A DNA stretch of 25,552 nt from UBA6049 sp965662345. GTDB taxonomy: Bacteria; Bacteroidota; Bacteroidia; Flavobacteriales_G; Salibacteraceae. The first letter of the stretch is position 1. Each line of letters opens with the position of its first letter. The notes under the pieces are model-generated. The model did no database searches, was not told where the DNA came from, and worked only from the letters and a program-made list of their open reading frames with translations. The DNA lies in the NCBI GenBank assembly GCA_965662345.1, contig CBFIHE010000033.1:1-25552 (forward strand), in the 5' to 3' direction. This document shows positions 1 to 6,223 of this stretch, piece by piece. The translations under genes were made by a program, and so were the position numbers.

Positions 1-555
1 CGCAAAGCGTTAGAGCAATCTCACTCTGGAAGAAACCACATCTTGAATGAGATGAATAAAACGCTTGAGACTCCTAATACTGAACTTAAAGATCACGCTC
101 CAAGAATCTTCACTATGATGATTCCTAAAGACTTGATTGGTGCGGTAATAGGTCCAGGTGGTAAAATCATTCAAGAAATCCAGAAAGAAACCAATACAAC
201 CATCAATATAGAAGAAATTGATGACCAAGGTAAGGTAGACATTGCAGCAACTTCAGGTGAAGAAATGAACTTGGCCGTTGCTCGTGTAAAAGCAATTACT
301 GCTCAACCAGAAGTTGGTGAAGAATACGAAGGAAAAGTAAAAGCAATAGCTCCTTACGGTGCATTTGTTGAAATAATTCCTGGTAAAGACGGATTACTAC
401 ACATTTCTGAAATTGATTGGAAACGCGTTGAAAACGTAGCCGATGTAATGAAAGAAGGTGATATGGTTAAAGTGAAACTGATTGACATCGATCCAAAAAC
501 TGGTAAGATGAAATTATCACGCAAAGTGTTGTTGCCAAGACCTGATAAAAAGTAA
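1..555 (+). CDS. pnp: Polyribonucleotide nucleotidyltransferase (PNPase), 3' end only
   Basis: This is the C-terminal 184 residues of PNPase, the phosphorolytic 3'-5' exoribonuclease of RNA turnover. The reading frame is open from base 1, so the catalytic RNase PH domains lie upstream of the window. Visible are the end of the helical segment (ALEQ...GRNHIL), then a KH RNA-binding domain with its GxxG loop (GPGG in IGAVIGPGGKIIQEI), then an S1 domain (GEEYEGKVKAIAPYGAFVEI through GLLHISEI to GKMKLSRK). Both domains are in the usual PNPase order and the tail after S1 is short. A strong intrinsic terminator follows within 30 nt. The assignment is secure; only the 5' truncation limits it. Confidence 0.96.
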   Translation, partial: RKALEQSHSGRNHILNEMNKTLETPNTELKDHAPRIFTMMIPKDLIGAVIGPGGKIIQEIQKETNTTINIEEIDDQGKVDIAATSGEEMNLAVARVKAITAQPEVGEEYEGKVKAIAPYGAFVEIIPGKDGLLHISEIDWKRVENVADVMKEGDMVKVKLIDIDPKTGKMKLSRKVLLPRPDKK

Positions 556-584
556 CGGCAACTACATTTTTCATACTTTTTTGG

Positions 585-612
585 GAAAGGCTCTAACTTT
601 TTAGAGCCTTTC
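585..612 (+). terminator. Intrinsic terminator after pnp
   Basis: A perfect 12-bp stem (GAAAGGCTCTAA paired with TTAGAGCCTTTC) with a CTTT loop begins 29 nt after the pnp stop codon. The T-tract after the stem is weak (TTCGTCTATA), but the 3' arm ends in TTTC. It separates pnp from rpoD. Confidence 0.85.
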
Positions 613-674
613 TTCGTCTATATAAGTGAGCAACCTTTTTATTGAGAAGCTCTCTCTACCAGTTTAGCCTAATG

Positions 675-692
675 AGTTGAATGTATTCAACT
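675..692. promoter_or_regulatory. Perfect inverted repeat in the rpoD leader
   Basis: The sequence AGTTGAAT-GT-ATTCAACT has 8-bp perfect arms around a 2-nt centre and ends 12 nt before the preferred rpoD ATG. It has the geometry of a dimeric repressor operator and could also fold as a small RNA hairpin over the ribosome-binding region. No regulator can be named from sequence alone. I did not find a clear TAnnTTTG promoter element in the 90 nt before rpoD. Confidence 0.45.
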
Positions 693-704
693 AATCGAAC
701 GAGT

Positions 705-1571
705 ATGAGACAGCTTAGAATTACCAAACAAATCACCAACAGAGATACTGCATCATTGGATAAGTATCTCCAAGAAATCAGTCGAGAATCCCTCATAACG
801 GCTGAAGAAGAAGTAGAATTGGCAAGACGCATCCGTGAAGGAGACCAAGTTGCATTGGAAAAATTAACCAAAGCAAACTTGCGATTTGTAGTTTCAGTGT
901 CTAAACAATACCAGAACCAAGGTTTGGGTCTCCCCGATTTAATTAACGAGGGTAATTTAGGCTTAATTAAAGCGGCAACGCGCTTTGATGAAACACGAGG
1001 CTTTAAATTTATTTCCTATGCCGTTTGGTGGATTCGTCAAAGCATTTTACAAGCATTGGCAGAACAAGCACGTATAGTAAGGTTACCCTTAAATAAGATT
1101 GGTTCTATCAATAAAATAAATCAAGCCTACCGTTTCTTAGAACAACAATTAGAAAGACCTCCATCGCACAGAGAAATAGCAGACCTGCTTGAAATCTCCA
1201 AAAAAGAAGTAGACCAAGCATTAAAAAATGCACAACGCCACGTGTCTATGGATGCACCTCTACCAGGGGATGACGAAGACAGAAATATGTACGATACGCT
1301 CAGGCCAGAAGAGAACGCTTCACCAGAGTTTGATTTACTAGAAGAATCTCTTAGAAAGGAAATAGAGCGCTGTTTGAATATTTTAAATCCAAGAGAAGCT
1401 AATATTATAAGGTGCTATTATGGCTTAGGCGGGCTAAACGCGCTAACCTTAGAAGAAATTGGTGAGAAGTTTGACCTTACTAGAGAACGCGTGAGACAGA
1501 TCAAAGAAAAAGGTCTTCGCAGACTTAAACGGGCAAGTATTAGCGGTCAATTACGTGGATATTTAGGCTAG
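705..1571 (+). CDS. rpoD: Primary RNA polymerase sigma factor RpoD (short Bacteroidota form)
   Basis: This 288-residue sigma-70 protein is the housekeeping sigma factor of the Bacteroidota type: it lacks region 1.1 and starts close to MRQLRITKQITNRDTASLDK. Region 1.2 (LDKYLQEISRESLITAEEEVELARRI) is followed by region 2, with the core-binding and promoter-melting helices (RFVVSVSKQYQNQGLGLPDLINEG, then FDETRGFKFISYAVWWIRQ). Region 3 follows (PPSHREIADLLEIS), then region 4 with a helix-turn-helix (LTLEEIGEKFDLTRERVRQIKEK). An ATG 24 nt upstream (681) also keeps frame, but it lies inside the leader inverted repeat and adds MYSTNRTS, which does not fit the family start; I therefore chose 705. This sigma is the one expected to read the TAnnTTTG promoters seen elsewhere in the window. 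Confidence 0.95.
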   Translation: MRQLRITKQITNRDTASLDKYLQEISRESLITAEEEVELARRIREGDQVALEKLTKANLRFVVSVSKQYQNQGLGLPDLINEGNLGLIKAATRFDETRGFKFISYAVWWIRQSILQALAEQARIVRLPLNKIGSINKINQAYRFLEQQLERPPSHREIADLLEISKKEVDQALKNAQRHVSMDAPLPGDDEDRNMYDTLRPEENASPEFDLLEESLRKEIERCLNILNPREANIIRCYYGLGGLNALTLEEIGEKFDLTRERVRQIKEKGLRRLKRASISGQLRGYLG

Positions 1572-1588
1572 TCTTTTCTGCCTTTGGC

Positions 1589-1596
1589 TACATTTG
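1589..1596 (+). promoter_or_regulatory. Probable -7 element upstream of rpe
   Basis: TACATTTG matches the Bacteroidota -7 consensus TAnnTTTG and lies 18 nt before the rpe ATG. No good TTTG -33 box is visible at the expected distance. Rpe may also be read through from rpoD, which ends only 43 nt upstream of the rpe start. Confidence 0.4.
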
Positions 1597-1614
1597 CGCC
1601 AAACAAAAATCATC

Positions 1615-2265
1615 ATGAGTCATTTGGTAGCACCATCTATTCTATCTGCAGATTTTGCCAATATGCAGCAAGAGGCAGAAATGCTGAACAACAGCAAGGC
1701 AGATTGGTTTCACGTAGATGTTATGGATGGGATGTTCGTTCCTAACCTTACGTTTGGAATGCCCGTTATCAAAGCCATCAAGAAGCACGCAAAAAAGCCC
1801 TTTGATGTTCACTTGATGATTGAGAAGCCAGAGCGTTATATCAATGACTTTAAAGATGCAGGAGCCGATATCTTAACTGTACACTACGAGGCTTGCACGC
1901 ATTTGCATAGAACCATTCAGCAAATAAAGGAAGCAGGCATGAAAGCTGGTGTGGCCATAAACCCGCACACCTCAGTTTTTTTATTGGAAGATATTTTAGC
2001 AGACATCGATTTGGTGTGTATAATGAGTGTTAACCCTGGGTTTGGAGGACAAAAGTTTATAGAAAATACATACATCAAAATAGAAGATTTACGCGAGATG
2101 GCAGATGAGCAGAACCCAGACCTACTCATTGAAATTGATGGTGGAGTAACCTCAGACAATGCTGGGAAACTCTTGGCTGCAGGTGCCGATGTATTGGTTG
2201 CAGGTAGTTTCGTTTTCAATAGCGAAAACCCCACTCAAACCATTGCAGATTTAAAAGCTGTTTAG
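1615..2265 (+). CDS. rpe: Ribulose-phosphate 3-epimerase
   Basis: This 216-residue protein is a pentose-phosphate pathway enzyme interconverting D-ribulose 5-phosphate and D-xylulose 5-phosphate. It is a full-length TIM barrel with the family motifs in order: VAPSILSADFANM at the N-terminus, WFHVDVMDGMFVPNLTFG with metal-binding His and Asp, FDVHLMIEKPE, VMSVNPGFGGQ-like (IMSVNPGFGGQKF) and IEIDGGVTSDNA near the C-terminus, then GADVLVAGSFVF. The start at 1615 gives the usual MSHLVAPSILSADF beginning; an upstream in-frame start at 1594 overlaps the -7 promoter element and is unlikely. It sits 17-23 nt before the outer-membrane protein gene, so the two may be cotranscribed. Confidence 0.96.
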   Translation: MSHLVAPSILSADFANMQQEAEMLNNSKADWFHVDVMDGMFVPNLTFGMPVIKAIKKHAKKPFDVHLMIEKPERYINDFKDAGADILTVHYEACTHLHRTIQQIKEAGMKAGVAINPHTSVFLLEDILADIDLVCIMSVNPGFGGQKFIENTYIKIEDLREMADEQNPDLLIEIDGGVTSDNAGKLLAAGADVLVAGSFVFNSENPTQTIADLKAV

Positions 2266-2288
2266 AGATATTAGTGTAACTTTTGAGT

Positions 2289-3710
2289 GTGAAACAGACC
2301 TCATTTATTTTCTTCCTTTTACTACTTCCTTTGATTTCCTTAACACAAGGGAGTCATTACTGGACTCAAGGCTTTGGTGCAAAAAGTACTTTTGTCTCTG
2401 GAGCTAACATTGCCGATGTAAATGATAATTCAGCCATTTTCTACAACCCAGCTGGCATTGGAAATTTAGCTAGCACTACACTCTCCATAAACGCGAACGT
2501 TTACGGTCTTTCTTACATAAACATTATGGATGGGCTTGGAGAAGATAGAAACCTATCTGGAGCCAAAGCACTTCTCTACCCCCAATTGCTCTCAGGAAGT
2601 TTAAAGCTAAAGTCAAAAAAGTGGAACGTGGTAGGCGCCTATTTATCTAGGCATTATGCCAAATCGCGCATCCCCCTTTTTGATACACAAGTAGATGACT
2701 ACGTGCCAAACATACCTGGTAAAGAAGCATATAATATTAACCTAGATATTGAAGATTTTCTACATGAGCAATGGGCTGGACTAGGCGTTGGATACAAGTA
2801 CTCAAATAAGTTGTTCTTTGGCTTGTCGGCCTTCATTAGCTACAGAAATCAAAGAACCCAAACGCTCTATTCAAGATCCATTATTCCCATTAGCGGCATA
2901 ATTAATGAACCTATTGGTATAACTATCACCCAACGTACTGTTATTGACTTGGTAGCACTTCAACTCAAAGCTGGTGCACAATACATTACAGATAATTGGA
3001 AACTTGGAGCAACGCTAACGGTACCAAAAATCAAATTATTTGCATTTGGTAATGGAAGGTTTGAAGAGCTCATATCTAATGTAGAACCCTACTCTGCTAC
3101 CCTTAGAGATGGTGTTGCCCTTGAACAGAGCTCTACGTACTCTACTGCCCACAGAACACCGTGGAGTTTGGCCTTAGGAGCAACTTACCGAAAGGAGAAG
3201 AATACATGGCACATTACCGTTGAGGGCTTTGCTGGCGTAGCTCCCTATGAAATTGCGAAACCCAAAAACCCGAATACTCTCATTACTCCTATTACGAAAC
3301 GCTTACGGTACATGGAACTTTTAGAAAAGGGTAGTTTACTTGTTGCGGAATCTTCATCAAGACCAATTTTAAATGTAGCTATTGGCTTAGATCGAGCCCT
3401 TGACGAATCTATGTCTATCCACTATGGGTTCCGAACAGATTTCAACTACTACAATGGTGATTTCAATAATAACGTGAATTTTGACAGCGATTTATGGGAC
3501 CTATATCACTTCACCATAGGATTGAGCCGAACCAAAGAAAAGGTAACAGCAACCGTAGGAATGGATAATGCTATTGGCTACAGACCTAACCTCCCTAGCT
3601 TTGGAAATGCTAACATTCCTACACCAGAATCGGCAGAACCAGTAAGTAGCACTGCCACCGCCTTTACGTATGTGGGTTCAATTGTAATTGGTGTAGCCAA
3701 AGCATTTTAA
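2289..3710 (+). CDS. FadL/OmpP1-like outer-membrane beta-barrel protein
   Basis: This protein of about 473 residues has an N-terminal signal peptide (KQTSFIFFLLLLPLISLTQG) and then a segment typical of the OmpP1/FadL/TodX superfamily in Bacteroidota: an Asn-rich plug-like region followed by AIFYNPAGIGNL, the NPAG motif of these transporters. The remainder alternates polar and hydrophobic residues as in a beta barrel and ends in a short aromatic tail (GVAKAF), common for outer-membrane insertion. The start is GTG at 2289; an in-frame TTG at 2283 adds two residues, and a stop at 2277 excludes anything longer. Substrate is unknown; FadL members carry hydrophobic compounds. Its stop codon abuts the stop of the opposing gene with no gap. 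Confidence 0.65.
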   Translation: MKQTSFIFFLLLLPLISLTQGSHYWTQGFGAKSTFVSGANIADVNDNSAIFYNPAGIGNLASTTLSINANVYGLSYINIMDGLGEDRNLSGAKALLYPQLLSGSLKLKSKKWNVVGAYLSRHYAKSRIPLFDTQVDDYVPNIPGKEAYNINLDIEDFLHEQWAGLGVGYKYSNKLFFGLSAFISYRNQRTQTLYSRSIIPISGIINEPIGITITQRTVIDLVALQLKAGAQYITDNWKLGATLTVPKIKLFAFGNGRFEELISNVEPYSATLRDGVALEQSSTYSTAHRTPWSLALGATYRKEKNTWHITVEGFAGVAPYEIAKPKNPNTLITPITKRLRYMELLEKGSLLVAESSSRPILNVAIGLDRALDESMSIHYGFRTDFNYYNGDFNNNVNFDSDLWDLYHFTIGLSRTKEKVTATVGMDNAIGYRPNLPSFGNANIPTPESAEPVSSTATAFTYVGSIVIGVAKAF

Positions 3711-4928
3711 TTATATACCGTCTACATAATGCTGTAAATACGAGAATGCAGAAGTAAGCTCTCCATTGCGCGTCATAGTAGCTCTATCCAATATTCCGTC
3801 TTCATCACCATTCATAAACGCAGGCAGAATGTGTTTTGTAAACTCCGTACCAAAATCTTCAGAAGCATCCCTTGGCAACTCACAAGGCAGATTATCTACG
3901 GCCATAACAGTGATAATATCGTCACCGTTTAAGCTGGCCGACTCATTTTCTGTCATCCTATTGTATCCATAAACCGGTTCTGCAATGGTTGACGGGCGAA
4001 TGGTGCTTGCAACAGGCCCATTAATATCGCAACTTATATCTGCTACGGTTCTGATTTTGAAACTAGGGTGCCTCGCATCATCGCGGGAGAACAAAAACGG
4101 AGAACCTTCAGCGTAAAAATGACCAGCAATAAATACATCGCTTACCGCAGCCCATTTCATGAAATCAGATTCGTATTCTGTAAAGTTCTTGTAGAAATCA
4201 AATTGACCACCCTCACTTCGGTCTTTACGCTTGTTATAGTGCTCCACGCCTATTTGAGTAAATACAGGTTCATTGAAATCTTCTGTCAAGTAAGCCTCCG
4301 GAGATACCTTTCGTATTCCGGCAGCATTCAGTGTTTCAATAGCGCCCTTTGCCACTCTCCCTCTACCTGTTAGTAGAATTTTGATGTTGTCTACATCCAA
4401 TTTTTCGAGTTGAGCCTCCATCGCTTTGCGGTCAAACAAATCTGAAGCTTTTTCTAAGGAATACCTTTCCGTGCGCATACCATAGGCACGCAACCCGTTA
4501 TATGCCCCCACAATTCCTGCATACCTTCCAAACCCGATAAGCCTTCTAGACTTAGAATCTGTAAGCACCTCCCAATCAATGAGTCTAATGTTCTTCTTAA
4601 GTACGGCCAACATCAAATCTCTGTTATACGGCTGTTCCTTAATGGTGTGCGAGAAAAATAAGTAGGTTTTATTGGGTATCAAATCTGCAATAGGTACCTC
4701 TTTCACTCCAATCAGCACATCACTTTGCGATACATCTGGTATTACGCTGATTCCTTTAGTAGAATAATCAGAATTGGTAAATATCCGCACGTTGCTTTCT
4801 TGTACCTGTAGCTCCAAGGCATCTCCGTATTCTTGTTGAATAGAAGCGCACTGGTCTGGAGTTAAAGGAACGCGTTTATCAGGTGGATTCTTACCTTCTT
4901 TGATTATACCTAACTTAAGTTTTTGCAT
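3711..4928 (-). CDS. Saccharopine dehydrogenase / lysine-ketoglutarate reductase-like oxidoreductase
   Basis: This 405-residue protein belongs to the AlaDH/PNT-like superfamily and most resembles the lysine-ketoglutarate reductase half of eukaryotic AASS and yeast Lys1. Shared marks from memory of those families are KRVPLTP near residues 18-24, GVKEVP with Lys76, KTYLFFSHTIKEQ (87-99) with His94, IRLIDWE (114-120), GFGRYAGIVGA (132-142), a nucleotide-binding loop LLTGRGRVAKGA (185-196), then VADISCDINGP and VDNLPCELPRDASEDF. Lys76 and His94 match the catalytic Lys/His pair known in Lys1. The expected reaction is NAD(P)-linked formation or cleavage of saccharopine; databases often call such proteins alanine dehydrogenase. 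No saccharopine-cleaving partner is in the window. It is transcribed from a region shared with ssrA. Confidence 0.75.
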   Translation of the reverse strand: MQKLKLGIIKEGKNPPDKRVPLTPDQCASIQQEYGDALELQVQESNVRIFTNSDYSTKGISVIPDVSQSDVLIGVKEVPIADLIPNKTYLFFSHTIKEQPYNRDLMLAVLKKNIRLIDWEVLTDSKSRRLIGFGRYAGIVGAYNGLRAYGMRTERYSLEKASDLFDRKAMEAQLEKLDVDNIKILLTGRGRVAKGAIETLNAAGIRKVSPEAYLTEDFNEPVFTQIGVEHYNKRKDRSEGGQFDFYKNFTEYESDFMKWAAVSDVFIAGHFYAEGSPFLFSRDDARHPSFKIRTVADISCDINGPVASTIRPSTIAEPVYGYNRMTENESASLNGDDIITVMAVDNLPCELPRDASEDFGTEFTKHILPAFMNGDEDGILDRATMTRNGELTSAFSYLQHYVDGI

Positions 4929-4945
4929 AGCCTTGCGGATTTGCG

Positions 4946-4953
4946 CAAAGATA
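4946..4953 (-). promoter_or_regulatory. Probable -7 element of the saccharopine dehydrogenase-like gene
   Basis: On the minus strand this reads TATCTTTG, a match to TAnnTTTG, 17 nt before the ATG at 4928. No convincing -33 box is visible. It lies back to back with the ssrA promoter element at 4978. Confidence 0.5.
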
Positions 4954-4977
4954 GTTTCATGCCTGACATGCTATTGC

Positions 4978-4985
4978 TACCTTTG
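4978..4985 (+). promoter_or_regulatory. Probable -7 element of ssrA
   Basis: TACCTTTG matches TAnnTTTG and sits 17 nt before the tmRNA 5' end at 5003, which implies a short 5' leader removed during maturation. The -33 position carries GTTTC instead of TTTG. Confidence 0.55.
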
Positions 4986-5002
4986 TAGATTCTTAGAATA
5001 AT

Positions 5003-5398
5003 GGGGGCGACCGGTTTTGACAGCAAGACGATTGACTCTGTAAGCAAGTAAAGCGTTGTGGTGTAGCTTTTCAAAACATGTCACAAACAACAACAGGCGA
5101 AAATAACTTCGCACTCGCTGCATAATCACTGCCAAGCAGGATTACGCTTAATCTCAGCCAACAGTTGGCGAGACGGGTTGTCTTCCGATAAGTGGCGCCC
5201 AACGACTTATCACATGAAGGCATCAGACACGATGGGCTAGGATGAGAGACGCTCGGGCTCAATTCCGAAACCTTACGAGATAAGCTTGAGTTTTGGCTGT
5301 TTGTGGCCGTGCTTAAGACGAAAACCAAACACAAAATAAACTTGTAGAAAGCTTGGTTTTTCCTTGTTTGGACGAGGGTTCGAATCCCTCCGCCTCCA
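5003..5398 (+). ncRNA. ssrA: Transfer-messenger RNA (tmRNA)
   Basis: tmRNA rescues stalled ribosomes by acting as tRNA-Ala and then as mRNA for a degradation tag. The 5' end GGGGGCGACCGGTTTTGACAG and the 3' end GGTTCGAATCCCTCCGCCTCCA form the tRNA-like part: GGGGGCG pairs with CGCCTCC (one G-U), and the T-loop TTCGAAT is present. The tag frame runs 5096-5125 (GGC to TAA) and encodes GENNFALAA, close to other Bacteroidota tags and ending in the usual ALAA. The middle holds the expected pseudoknot-rich region; I did not fold each one. The terminal CCA is not encoded (discriminator A at 5398 is followed by CAA), so it must be added by tRNA nucleotidyltransferase. A one-piece, non-permuted gene. 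Confidence 0.97.
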
Positions 5399-5527
5399 CA
5401 ACTTTAACATGAAGCTCCCAAAAGGGGGCTTCTTTCATTTCAAAAAGGCTGAGTCTGAGCTTGCTCAAGAGAGGGCAATTTGAAATGAAAAAGAAGAGAA
5501 ACGAAGTTTAGCTTCATGTTAAAGTTG
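5399..5527. repeat. Nested long inverted repeat directly after ssrA
   Basis: The outer arms CAACTTTAACATGAAGCT (5399-5416) and AGCTTCATGTTAAAGTTG (5510-5527) are perfect over 18 bp. Inside them, 5429-5444 and 5479-5496 pair over 16 bp with a 2-nt bulge (CTTC plus TTTCATTTCAAA against TTTGAAATGAAA plus GAAG). The apex holds a small GAGC-TT-GCTC hairpin at 5457-5466. The left arm starts at the base immediately after the tmRNA discriminator base. It could be a palindromic mobile or REP-like element, a transcribed long stem used in tmRNA 3' processing, or an old duplication; no coding potential is seen. Confidence 0.8.
5411..5432 (+). terminator. Probable intrinsic terminator of ssrA
   Basis: GAAGCTCCC pairs with GGGGGCTTC (9 bp including one T-G) around an AAAA loop, followed by TTTCATTT. 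It lies 12 nt after the mature tmRNA end. Its 5' arm shares bases with the outer arm of the long inverted repeat, so the two structures are mutually exclusive. Confidence 0.7.
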
Positions 5528-5661
5528 AATGCCTCCCTTAAAAGGGATCACACCGATAATTCTCAGCAACATTTGTCTGTCACACAACAAATCCAACATT
5601 TCAACCTTGCAGCAATAAACTCGAAAACATCTTTTTTCGTTATTCTGTTAAACAGTCTACA

Positions 5662-6171
5662 ATGAAAGCATTTCTATTAATTGTTGTTCTAAGTTTCGCT
5701 TTGGTATTTCAAAGCTGCGCCCAAGAACAACCCAAACAGAAACCCATGAAGGCAGAAGACATTCAACTAAGAAGCGAAGGAAATTATAATGAGCTCTCAG
5801 AAGAAGAAAGCAGAGTAATTGACCGTAAAGGAACTGAATATCCTTTCTCTGGTGCATTGTATAAAATTGATGCCGAAGGGGTTTACCTATGCAAAAAATG
5901 CAATGCCCCACTCTACCGCAGCGATGATAAATTTGACGCACAATGCGGATGGCCAAGCTTTGATGATGAAATAGACGGAGCCGTAAAACGGCAAGTAGAT
6001 GCAGATGGCCGCAGAACGGAAATTGTTTGCAACCACTGTAATGGTCACCTTGGGCATGTATTTATGGGTGAAGGCTTCACCGCCAAAAACACGAGACACT
6101 GCGTGAATTCCGTTTCACTCAAATTTGTACCCATTGAAACATGGGAAGAACTTAGAAAGACTGTAAAATAA
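5662..6171 (+). CDS. msrB: Peptide-methionine (R)-S-oxide reductase, predicted lipoprotein
   Basis: MsrB reduces methionine-R-sulfoxide in damaged proteins. This 169-residue protein has the whole SelR/MsrB fold: zinc-binding CKKC (Cys77, Cys80) and CNHC (Cys123, Cys126), the CGWPSF motif (95-100), GHLGHVF, and the catalytic Cys147 in TRHCVNSVSLKF. It begins with a hydrophobic signal ending in VFQSC, so Cys19 is a likely lipidation site and the enzyme would be anchored outside the cytoplasm; the lipobox is loose, as is common in Bacteroidota. An acidic linker of about 30 residues separates the anchor from the domain. It stands alone, between ssrA and a terminator shared with the opposing gene. 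Confidence 0.93.
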   Translation: MKAFLLIVVLSFALVFQSCAQEQPKQKPMKAEDIQLRSEGNYNELSEEESRVIDRKGTEYPFSGALYKIDAEGVYLCKKCNAPLYRSDDKFDAQCGWPSFDDEIDGAVKRQVDADGRRTEIVCNHCNGHLGHVFMGEGFTAKNTRHCVNSVSLKFVPIETWEELRKTVK

Positions 6172-6173
6172 AA

Positions 6174-6202
6174 AAAGCCCCGATGGAATCCATCGGGGCT
6201 TT
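6174..6202. terminator. Bidirectional terminator between msrB and the ornithine aminotransferase gene
   Basis: AAAGCCCCGATGG pairs perfectly with CCATCGGGGCTTT (13 bp) around a 3-nt AAT loop. A-runs precede it and a T-rich stretch follows, so it can serve both converging genes. It starts 2 nt after the msrB stop. Confidence 0.92.
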
Positions 6203-6223
6203 CTTAGATTTATTTGAATAGGA

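Noticed and set aside
681..704. Longer rpoD start at 681
   Set aside because: It falls within the leader inverted repeat and adds residues absent from the family.
5071..5334. Minus-strand open frame inside the tmRNA gene
   Set aside because: It lies wholly within a structured RNA gene and has no recognisable protein features.
5003..5398. ssrA as an integration site for a genomic island
   Set aside because: No integrase, no direct repeat of the tmRNA 3' end further downstream, and normal core genes on both sides.
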